From NCBI GenBank assembly GCA_965659665.1, contig CBFHWU010000004.1:1-49354 (forward strand): a stretch of DNA of 49,354 bases, in the 5' to 3' direction. Under the pieces are notes generated by a model that was given only the letters and a program-made list of their open reading frames with translations, was not told where the DNA came from and searched no databases. Positions 42,469 to 49,354 of this stretch are shown here, one piece after another; position 1 is the first letter of the stretch, and every line of letters begins with the position of its first letter. Origin of the DNA: CBFHWU01 sp965659665 (lineage in GTDB: Bacteria; Bacteroidota; Bacteroidia; Flavobacteriales; Flavobacteriaceae). The position numbers and the translations under genes were made by a program.

Positions 42469-42737
42469 AAATAGATGAAACAGAGCCAGTTGGAGGTGGA
42501 ATTAGGATTTTTCCAAACCCAACAAATGGAATAGTTGAAGTTTTATTTAATTATGAAGAAGATGTCATTTATAAAGCAGCCATTTATAATTCTTTAGGGC
42601 AATTCATTAAAGTGGAAAATATCAACAAAAAAAATCAAAAGCTTAACCTAAATAATTTGGAAAGTGGCACATATCTAATTCGGGTGTATAAAACTAATTC
42701 CATTATAGGTACTGCTAAAATAATACTTGATAATTAA
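42456..42737 (+). pseudogene. Orphan type IX secretion C-terminal sorting domain
   Basis: An open frame of about 93 codons with no start codon of its own. It contains RIFPNPTNGIVEVLF (the Por-secretion type A signature), then YKAAIYNSLGQFI, LNLNNLESGTYLIRVY and a final KIILDN, which is a complete sorting domain of about 75 residues. It overlaps the end of the preceding lipoprotein gene by 13 nt in another frame. It shares the reading frame of the truncated subtilase upstream, so it is probably that enzyme's displaced tail. T9SS-sorted subtilases are common in Bacteroidota. Confidence 0.75.
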
Positions 42738-42750
42738 AAATTTAAATACC

Positions 42751-43134
42751 ATGAAGACGCTCATATATATAATTGCCGTAATGTTAATGTCATGTGAAAA
42801 AGAGAATCCAAAAGAACATGAACAGATTTATGCAAACTGGACATTAGTCAAAGTGACTACAGGCTTTTCACCCGCAGAAAATTATGATGCTAAAGATATT
42901 GTGTGGCATTTTAGTTCTAATAGTGAACTAACAATAACGAATAACATATCATTATCTAAAAACAGTAATGTAACAATAAAGGAAAGTGGTAAATACAGTT
43001 ATGTGTTTGAAGAAAATAACAAGATAAAAATTGAAAAATCATTATATAACTATTCCATCGACAACAATAATTTAATTATCTCATTTCAAGAAGCTTCAGA
43101 TGGACCAAGAATGGAGTTTGTTAAAATTGAATAA
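42751..43134 (+). CDS. Small lipocalin-like lipoprotein
   Basis: 127 aa from the ATG at 42751, which gives a good lipoprotein signal (MKTLIYIIAVMLMSC; Cys at residue 15). An upstream in-frame extension adds only 8 unlikely residues. The pattern ANWTLVKVTTGFSP...VWHFSSNSELTI...SGKYSYVF...YSIDNNNLIISF..ASDGPRMEF matches the small lipocalin-like lipoproteins common in Flavobacteriaceae. It ends 4 nt before the RHS fragment begins. Confidence 0.7.
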   Translation: MKTLIYIIAVMLMSCEKENPKEHEQIYANWTLVKVTTGFSPAENYDAKDIVWHFSSNSELTITNNISLSKNSNVTIKESGKYSYVFEENNKIKIEKSLYNYSIDNNNLIISFQEASDGPRMEFVKIE

Positions 43135-43138
43135 AGTT

Positions 43139-43241
43139 TACCCTTTTGTGCATATAAACCATGCCCCGGGTATGGAATTGGTCAATAAGCTTACCCAAAC
43201 CGCAAGCGGACATACCCGCACCCAACAGTTTAAGTACAAGG
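43139..43241 (+). repeat. 103-bp repeat, copy 1 (RHS junction)
   Basis: Matches 49023-49125 with about four mismatches. It begins where the preceding lipoprotein gene ends, so it marks the recombination or truncation point of the RHS fragment. Divergence rises sharply after it. Confidence 0.85.
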
Positions 43242-44132
43242 GAGCGGTGAGCCATGCAGAGGGATTGGGCTTTATGGGCTTTATGGCAGTCGCTCGATCT
43301 AATTTGTATGGCGATAATGTGACCGCTTTATGGAATATCACCAAAATGGACCCCCAACTCCGTGGAGCTCCTTTCCAGCAATGGACATCAGAAGTTTATG
43401 CCTTTGATGAAACTTGTTATATCAATAAAACGGTGACCAAATACCACACCGAGTTGATGGCTAATAATGTTTTTGTGTTTCTCCCACGTGATGTTGCCAC
43501 TCACAACACCATCAATGATAGTTTCCATGAACAATCTATGGATTACGATGCGTATTACAATATCGAAACGCTGGAAGAAAAATCCGAGGACCATTCCAAA
43601 ACCACTCAATACACTTATTGGAACAATTCAGACCCTACCGATCAAAATTATCATGTGGGGCGTTTAAAGACGGTGACTGAAACCACTCAGAGCCTAGGGA
43701 GCGAGGATTTTGTTACGGAGCAAGAATATACTTATTTGAACAACGTATTGTCTTTTAAAACAACGTGCGAATGATAGCTCGTGGATCGAAACTACTTATG
43801 TCAGAGATGACTTTGGCAATGTGACTTCCACGACTGTATCGGGTGATGATTTTGGTGATCAAACCGAATCCTTTACCTATTCGGACAGTGGAAGGGATAT
43901 GCTGACCCAAACCGATGCGTTGGGACTAACCACCACTTACAATTACGAAGATTTTGGAATGCTTGAAAAAGTAACGGATCCTTTTGGGTTGGAAACGTCT
44001 TATACCTATGACAATTGGAACAGAATGTCCAGTCAAACCGATTATTTGGGCAATACCACCACCATCAATTTCCAAGCCCGAAAACATACGCTAAATCCGT
44101 TGCGATTGTTTAGTATTCTACTGTGGTTTTAG
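43139..44132 (+). pseudogene. RHS/YD-repeat fragment with frameshift
   Basis: From 43139 the translation (YPFVHINHAPGMELV...) matches the SpvB/RHS gene at 49023. The first 103 bp are nearly identical and the similarity continues at protein level to the window edge. No start codon or N-terminal SpvB part is present; the frame before 43139 belongs to another gene. At 43757-43760 a run of four A probably has one extra base. The frame shifts there, and the second half continues in another frame with YD repeats (NVTSTTVSGDDFGDQTESFT, TYNYEDFGMLEKV, YTYDNWNRMSSQ). Similarity ends at about 44082 and the frame stops at 44132. A dead copy. Confidence 0.8.
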
Positions 44133-44260
44133 GGTTTTGCCACTCGCTTACAGGTAATACCATAAAAATTTATTTAAATTTATAAAGAACTTATTATCAT
44201 ATAGTTAAGGTTGTTTTTAGTTGAGATTTTTACTACGTTAGTAGCAACAAATCTTATATT

Positions 44261-45814
44261 ATGAAAACATTACTTTATACCCTTTCTTTTGTCTTGGTAA
44301 GTACTTGGGGGGTGGCGCAAATCACAACAGGACATTTTGGTGCTAATGCAACGTTAGACAATGTAACACAACCAAATGTTGGTCAAACTACTAACAAATG
44401 GATTCGAATAGCTGAGCTTACATTAAACGGAAATTGGAGCCCTGCAGGAATAACAGTTGATTTTTTTCCAAGAAATTCGAATCATGGGGATTCTAGACAA
44501 GAGTTAAACGTACAGTTTAGAAATAGTACAACTGGCATTGAAAATACACCTGACATTTCGCTTGTTACATTTTACGGCACTCAAAAAACCATTAAAGATG
44601 TAAAAGTTGTGCATACTTCAGGAAGTGGAGTATCGAATAATACATTTTCTGTCTGGGTGCAAATGGGTATTAGTTGGTTAGATTATGTTCCTATAGAAGT
44701 ACGAACTTATGGAAATGTGACATTTGAAACCACAAATCAGCCCTATTACACTTCAATCACTGATACAGGAACGGTTTATGATTTAATATCTTCTTATTCT
44801 ATGGTTAAATCTAATAATACCGATGCCTTAACCATTAAAGATAACGGCAACGTAGGCATTGGCACCACAAACCCTGCTGAAAAACTCACCATTAAGGGAA
44901 CAGACAACTACTTTGCAGCAGGACAAACCCCATACCCCTGGGAACACACGCATACCATTGGTGTAAAAATGGGTACCGATGCAACCGCTGGCGTAATTGA
45001 CTTTATGCGTTGGACTGGAACAGAAACAAGTTATGGAACTGCACTAATAAGTCAATATAACTCAGATGGTGGATATGGACTTGATTTTAGAATAGATAAT
45101 AGAACTACAAAAACTAGAGCTACAACAAGTAGGATGTTTATCAGTTCATCTGGTGAAGTTGGCATCGGCACCGTAAGTCCTCAAGCCAAATTACATATTG
45201 CAAATGGAACCTTACGAACTTGGACCCCTTTAGCAGGCACCGTAGGGATCTTTGAATCAACAGCAGCATCCAGAAGCTTTGTGACCATTACAGGTCAAAA
45301 CCAAGCCGAGCTATGGTTTGGCGATGGCGCTGTACAGGCACTAGGTCGCATAAGGTATGAACCCGAAAATAATCTCATGGAATTTTGGACAGCACAAAGC
45401 CAAAAAATGGTTCTTGATTCTTCAGGAAATCTAGGCATCGGCACCACAAGTCCCTCCGAAAAACTTTCCGTAAACGGATCGATCCGTTCACACGAGGTAA
45501 AGGTAGAAATTGAAAACTGGCCCGACTATGTGTTTAAAAATGACTACACGCTGCTTTCACTTGCAGATGTAAAAAAACATATTGCCACAAAAGGACATTT
45601 ACCCAATATGCCGTCTGCTACAGTAATTAAAGAAGAAGGCGCAGCCCTAGGCGCACTAAACGTGAAACTCTTGGAAAAAATAGAGGAATTAACCCTTTAC
45701 ACCTTAGAACAAGAAGCACAATTGCAACAACAGCAACATATTAATAAAACCTTGATGGAACGCCTTTCCCAAATCGAATCTAAACTTAACCAACATGAAA
45801 AACCTACTCCTTAG
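44261..45814 (+). CDS. Secreted S74-like 'GIGT'-motif protein
   Basis: 517 aa. Sec signal peptide (MKTLLYTLSFVLVSTWGVAQ), then a beta-rich body with GNVGIGTTNPAEKLTIKG, GEVGIGTVSPQAKLHIANG and GNLGIGTTSPSEKLSVNG (about 203, 300 and 391). The C-terminus (YVFKNDYTLLSLADVKKHIA, HLPNMPSA, EEGAALGALNVKLLEKIEEL) is the conserved end that in Bacteroidota proteins resembles phage-tail S74-type domains, followed by a Gln-rich coiled coil. It is probably a surface or secreted adhesin-like fibre; a chaperone-type autoprotease function is unproven. The last 20 nt overlap the next gene. First gene of the intact three-gene unit. Confidence 0.8.
   Translation: MKTLLYTLSFVLVSTWGVAQITTGHFGANATLDNVTQPNVGQTTNKWIRIAELTLNGNWSPAGITVDFFPRNSNHGDSRQELNVQFRNSTTGIENTPDISLVTFYGTQKTIKDVKVVHTSGSGVSNNTFSVWVQMGISWLDYVPIEVRTYGNVTFETTNQPYYTSITDTGTVYDLISSYSMVKSNNTDALTIKDNGNVGIGTTNPAEKLTIKGTDNYFAAGQTPYPWEHTHTIGVKMGTDATAGVIDFMRWTGTETSYGTALISQYNSDGGYGLDFRIDNRTTKTRATTSRMFISSSGEVGIGTVSPQAKLHIANGTLRTWTPLAGTVGIFESTAASRSFVTITGQNQAELWFGDGAVQALGRIRYEPENNLMEFWTAQSQKMVLDSSGNLGIGTTSPSEKLSVNGSIRSHEVKVEIENWPDYVFKNDYTLLSLADVKKHIATKGHLPNMPSATVIKEEGAALGALNVKLLEKIEELTLYTLEQEAQLQQQQHINKTLMERLSQIESKLNQHEKPTP
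45158..45235 (+). repeat. 78-bp repeat, copy 2
   Basis: The intact-gene copy of the 78-bp segment at 40213-40290, with two mismatches. It lies within the second GIGT motif of the 517-residue protein. Confidence 0.9.
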
Positions 45815-46433
45815 TATATGTGTTTTGGCATGCGGATTTGGTTTGCGGGGGCAAATTAGCTCCACGCAACTCGTAGAAGCACAGGCGCATCAAGAATTGC
45901 AAGACCCGGTGAGCATTACCCTAAAACCTGGCTTTTGGGCAAAAAGTGGTAGCGTATTTCACGCGCACATTGGTTATGCTGCATTTAACAGGGATTGTCC
46001 TATTATCACTACAACTGATTTTAGCATTACGTATATTGACCCAAACACCTATAGCCCAGATGCGATAAACGAAAATTTCAAACTGTTGTTGGATTACGAT
46101 ACTGCTGGTAATACAAAGCGTATCTATTTTGCGAATGCAAGCGCTACCCCAAGCAATAGCGATTACACCCTTGAGACTATTGAATCATTGATTTATGTCT
46201 ATCCCAATCCTACAAACGGAAGTATTACCGTGAGTTGGGACGATAGTGTTGATTATCTAATCCATACGGCAGTATTACTCATGCCCAACGGAGTACAATT
46301 GCCATTAGAGATGGGACAAGCAAATGGTAAACGACAAGCCTCACTAACGTTTAGTGGCGGCACAGGTGTCTATTTCTTACATATACGTCTGTACGATAAC
46401 CGAATTGTTTCCAAAACCATCATCAAGAACTAA
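45795..46433 (+). CDS. Small T9SS-sorted secreted protein
   Basis: 212 aa. Sec signal peptide (MKNLLLSICVLACGFGLRGQ), then the Bacteroidota motif ITLKPGFWAKSGSVFHAHIG (about 41-60). The C-terminus is a T9SS sorting domain: YVYPNPTNGSITVSWD (about 134-149), ending LYDNRIVSKTIIKN. It is thus predicted to be exported through the type IX system and held at the surface or released. It overlaps the GIGT gene by 20 nt and lies 12 nt upstream of the SpvB/RHS gene, so the three are one unit. A 24-bp identical copy of its start lies at 40820-40843. Confidence 0.82.
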   Translation: MKNLLLSICVLACGFGLRGQISSTQLVEAQAHQELQDPVSITLKPGFWAKSGSVFHAHIGYAAFNRDCPIITTTDFSITYIDPNTYSPDAINENFKLLLDYDTAGNTKRIYFANASATPSNSDYTLETIESLIYVYPNPTNGSITVSWDDSVDYLIHTAVLLMPNGVQLPLEMGQANGKRQASLTFSGGTGVYFLHIRLYDNRIVSKTIIKN

Positions 46434-46445
46434 ACCTACTTTGTT

Positions 46446-49354
46446 ATGAATCGTTTTTACATCTTATTTTTTGCAGCAGCCTTGCTCACTACAAGCGGTA
46501 TTGCGCAAGAGCAAACATTAGGTTCTACTCCCATAATGGCCACACTAATTGGGCCTCCAGCAGATACTTCTAATACGTTAATTTCAAATGCTATAGCCTT
46601 ACCCCCCATTCCTGCGGTAGCCTCTTCACATGCGGTTGGGCCCACGCCTACCAACGCTGCGGTAAGTCCTTCGGGGGCGTTTACGTATGAAGTGCCCATT
46701 GCCGTACCGCCAGGTGTGCAAGACGTACAGCCGAATATTGCGCTTACCTACAACAGCCAAAGCGGCAACGGCCTAGCGGGTTGGGGTTGGAACATTAGCG
46801 GGCTATCTACCATTTCGCGGGTGGGCAGTACGCTCCACCACGATGGCGAAGTAGACCCCGTAGATTTTGATGCGCTAGACCGCTTTGCCTTAGACGGACA
46901 ACGTTTGATTGCCACCTCGGGCACCTACGGACAACCCGGTGCTGTTTATAGCACCGAAAACTATTCGAATATTAAAATTACATCTTACGAAACGCATCCA
47001 AATGGAAGTGACTATGGACCAAAATATTTTGTGGTGCATTACCCCGATGGGTCGCGGGCGTATTATGGAGACACCGAAAATTCATCTAACGAATTGGAAT
47101 GGGTGATTACCAAATGGGTAGACGCACAAGGAAACCAAGTGAATTATTATTATACATATGATAAAAATTGGGGGAACTTATTACGATTAGATCGTATCTC
47201 CTATGGAGAAACACAAAGTAATGAAGTATTACTACAATATAAAGATAGAAGTAGGGGGGAAGTAAGCTATGTAGGCGGAAATTACTATCAAAGAGACAAA
47301 ATGTTATCCAGTATTGAGGTAAAACACTCAGGCAGGTTGTTTCGAACATACACCCTTACACACCAAACCACTAGTATGGGGTATCAACGGATTAGCCAAA
47401 TCCAAGAAAGCAATGGAGATGGTGAATTTAAAGATCCAGTAATATTTAATTACGAGAGTAACGAAACAGAAATCAGTATTTACCCTCATTTTTTAAGTCA
47501 GCAAAACTTACTTGGTGTTAGTGAACAAACAGCAGTACTTACTGGAAATTTTAATTCAGATTCAAACTTAGATGTCGTAACCTATGATTCCGATAAAAAA
47601 AACAACCTCAGTATAATAACTGGAATAACAAAAAATGAATATGGTAGTTTTAAAATTGGACACACTTTTTCTGTACCAGTGTTTAAGGAAGTTTTTCCTT
47701 CTACCTTGTTAACTTCGGATGGAGCTATCTTATCACAACAGGGAATCACCACTCTGCGAGAAGAGTTTTCTAATGAAATCTCAAAAACTATATTTACAAC
47801 AATTAACATGGGAGGGGTTGAGCCTCTTATTTTTAATAAAAAAGAGTGGCTTGCACCAATACGTACAGACTATTTATGCAACGACACTCCTGTTTATGAT
47901 AGAATACCCGAAGAGGATTACCCCATAAAAAATATAAAAAGAGCAATTCCAAAAACGTATGTGTCTGGTGATTTTAACGGGGATGGTCTCACAGATGTAT
48001 TAGCTATTAACAAAAATTATACACAAGTAACATGTGACCCCCCCATTCCAAATTGCAATGATGACAACATAAGACCTTTTTCCGAACGTCTAACCACCCG
48101 TAGTGCTGTTGAGGAAGCATGCGATTGTCAGTGTGACAACTATTCAATAAACAGGGGCGTTACTTATTTAATCGATTTAGATCCACGTAAAACTTCAAAC
48201 TTTGCCTTTAGCATAGGAAGCATTGGTAGTATTTCAAACGATGATCAACTATTTGCTGCAGATTTTGATGGCGATGGAAAAACAGACCTTTGGCATATAA
48301 CAGATAAAGAAATTACGGTCTATTCGGTTGTAAACAAAAAATTACAAAAAAGTACGCAATTCTCAAACGACTGGATAAAGACAGATATTCAGATTCTCAA
48401 AGGAGATTTTAATGGGGATGGTAAGTTGGACTTTCTCATTCCAAAGGAAAACAATTCAAAAGAATGGCGTTTCTTATACTCTACTGGAAATTCATTTAGT
48501 ATAAAAACAAAAACATTTCCATTTCGTTACAAGAAAAATTATGTGAATGAATATGGATACATTCATGAATATCATTTTTTTACACAAGATTACAATCAAG
48601 ATGGAAAGTCAGATGTAATTAGACACTTTATTAAATCTCGAGAAGCACCTTACGGAAATTATACTGATGGCTCCCCAAAAACTGAATATTATAATTCTGA
48701 ACTTTTTGAACTTTTTGAAAATAAAAACGAAGAAGATTTTGAGCGTGTTCAATATATTGAAGATGTAGGTCATTTTTATGACGAAAAAAAGTATTTAACC
48801 TACATAAAACCCATATTCGCTGGACTTGATTCAACCAATAAAAAAATGCAATATGCAGTTTTGTCTGGAACAAACATCAGGCGCTATGACATTAACACCC
48901 CACATAAAGACAATATGCGTCTAAGTGCCGTAACCCACCATGGACAACGTACGCAAATTGACTATGCAGGTTTAGATGCTACAGAAAACGGAAGCGTTTA
49001 TAGTTCTGATACTGGACTCCAATACCCTTTTGTGCATATCAACCATGCCCCGGGTATGGAATTGGTCAGCAAGCTTACCCAAACCGCAAGCGGACATACC
49101 CGCACCCAACAGTTTAAGTACAAAGGTGCCGTGTCGCATATGCATGGCCTTGGTTTTATGGGCTTTACGGGCTTGGCACGCTCTAACCTTTACGGCGATA
49201 ATGTATCGCCCTTATGGACCGTTTCCAAACAAGACCCCAACCTACGCGGTGCCACCACCGAACAATGGACAGATACCTCCTACAGCTTTGACCCCAATTG
49301 CTATATCAACAAAACGGTTACGGGCTATAAAACAGAACTGCGTTCCAATAAGAT
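46446..49354 (+). CDS. SpvB/VCBS/RHS-type large secreted protein (partial, runs off the right edge)
   Basis: At least 969 codons from the ATG at 46446, open to the last base. Sec signal peptide (MNRFYILFFAAALLTTSGIAQ). The SpvB domain at about 78-230 includes GAFTYEVPIAVPPGVQDVQP, ALTYNSQSGNGLAGWGW and YFVVHYPDGSRAYYG. VCBS/FG-GAP-like calcium repeats are at about 366 (GNFNSDSNLDV), 508 (GDFNGDGLTDV), 605 (ADFDGDGKTDL), 654 (GDFNGDGKLDF) and 715 (QDYNQDGKSD). A Cys cluster is at about 529-565. RHS-type sequence starts near 860. This order is that of TcaC/TcdB and RHS polymorphic toxins; the toxin tip is beyond the window. Whether it is a toxin, adhesin or wall protein is open. Confidence 0.88.
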   Translation, partial: MNRFYILFFAAALLTTSGIAQEQTLGSTPIMATLIGPPADTSNTLISNAIALPPIPAVASSHAVGPTPTNAAVSPSGAFTYEVPIAVPPGVQDVQPNIALTYNSQSGNGLAGWGWNISGLSTISRVGSTLHHDGEVDPVDFDALDRFALDGQRLIATSGTYGQPGAVYSTENYSNIKITSYETHPNGSDYGPKYFVVHYPDGSRAYYGDTENSSNELEWVITKWVDAQGNQVNYYYTYDKNWGNLLRLDRISYGETQSNEVLLQYKDRSRGEVSYVGGNYYQRDKMLSSIEVKHSGRLFRTYTLTHQTTSMGYQRISQIQESNGDGEFKDPVIFNYESNETEISIYPHFLSQQNLLGVSEQTAVLTGNFNSDSNLDVVTYDSDKKNNLSIITGITKNEYGSFKIGHTFSVPVFKEVFPSTLLTSDGAILSQQGITTLREEFSNEISKTIFTTINMGGVEPLIFNKKEWLAPIRTDYLCNDTPVYDRIPEEDYPIKNIKRAIPKTYVSGDFNGDGLTDVLAINKNYTQVTCDPPIPNCNDDNIRPFSERLTTRSAVEEACDCQCDNYSINRGVTYLIDLDPRKTSNFAFSIGSIGSISNDDQLFAADFDGDGKTDLWHITDKEITVYSVVNKKLQKSTQFSNDWIKTDIQILKGDFNGDGKLDFLIPKENNSKEWRFLYSTGNSFSIKTKTFPFRYKKNYVNEYGYIHEYHFFTQDYNQDGKSDVIRHFIKSREAPYGNYTDGSPKTEYYNSELFELFENKNEEDFERVQYIEDVGHFYDEKKYLTYIKPIFAGLDSTNKKMQYAVLSGTNIRRYDINTPHKDNMRLSAVTHHGQRTQIDYAGLDATENGSVYSSDTGLQYPFVHINHAPGMELVSKLTQTASGHTRTQQFKYKGAVSHMHGLGFMGFTGLARSNLYGDNVSPLWTVSKQDPNLRGATTEQWTDTSYSFDPNCYINKTVTGYKTELRSNK
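49023..49125 (+). repeat. 103-bp repeat, copy 2
   Basis: The copy inside the intact SpvB/RHS gene of the segment at 43139-43241 (about four mismatches). The paralogous fragment therefore shows what kind of RHS sequence probably lies just past the right edge of the window. Confidence 0.85.

Noticed and set aside
43100..43138. Start codon of an RHS gene at 43100
   Set aside because: The ATG-like start is inside the preceding lipoprotein gene in another frame; RHS similarity begins only at 43139.
40686..43140. Integron-type gene cassettes with attC sites
   Set aside because: No integrase and no recurring imperfect palindrome follows each small gene; a single inverted repeat at 40690-40736 is not enough.
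46457..46699. Minus-strand frame opposite the start of the SpvB gene
   Set aside because: It is the mirror of the Pro/Ala-rich SpvB N-terminus and has no independent support.

Overview
The window is a stretch of chromosome from a member of the Bacteroidota, most likely a Flavobacteriaceae (probably marine; genus not resolvable by eye). The evidence is AT-rich DNA, many start codons preceded by the Bacteroidota -7 promoter element TAnnTTTG instead of a Shine-Dalgarno site, a type IX secretion (T9SS) C-terminal sorting domain, DUF1573 and S74-like/'GIGT' secreted proteins, the bTHX ribosomal peptide, and housekeeping proteins with flavobacterial N-termini.

Layout. 1-579: non-coding, with a GC-rich octamer tandem repeat. 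580-9603: glutamate synthase (gltB-gltD, minus strand), then nhaD-folC and tRNA-Val(UAC) on the plus strand. 9604-11988: a low-GC island of decayed genes directly after the tRNA, including an RfaS-like glycosyltransferase cut by one in-frame stop. 11989-14529: ketone-body utilisation operon (CoA-transferase A and B, thiolase), converging on pckA. 16338-25560: nif3 and its coiled-coil partner, lpxK, a Dph6-like ATPase, lipA, an ECF sigma factor coupled to an atypical Nramp transporter, murB, an aminotransferase and a DUF1573 protein. 25677-39398: valS; a lipid operon (LUD protein, cdsA, psd, acyl-CoA-binding protein); ftsH-rsfS; birA; pyrE; NUDIX; coaD; ddl; a PASTA protein; rluD; yaaA; and the 30-residue bTHX gene. 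This part is dense, with many 2-40 nt overlaps.

39399-49354 is accessory. Its right half is an apparently intact three-gene unit: a secreted S74-like 'GIGT' protein (44261), a small T9SS-sorted protein (45795), and a large SpvB/VCBS/RHS protein (46446) that runs off the window. Its left half (39703-44132) looks like a decayed tandem copy of the same unit in the same order: a truncated GIGT protein, a 15-codon stub of the T9SS gene, and a frameshifted RHS fragment. Four unrelated small lipoprotein genes, a truncated subtilase and an orphan T9SS sorting domain are wedged into it. This is the most unusual part of the window and resembles the remodelling seen at RHS/polymorphic-toxin loci, although the toxin tip of the intact gene lies beyond the right edge.

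A second pattern runs through the core region. At seven genes (lpxK, the small gene at 22873, the aminotransferase, birA, pyrE, coaD, ddl) the -7 promoter element ends only 3-4 nt before a start codon; six of these starts are fixed by conserved N-termini. This predicts leaderless mRNAs.
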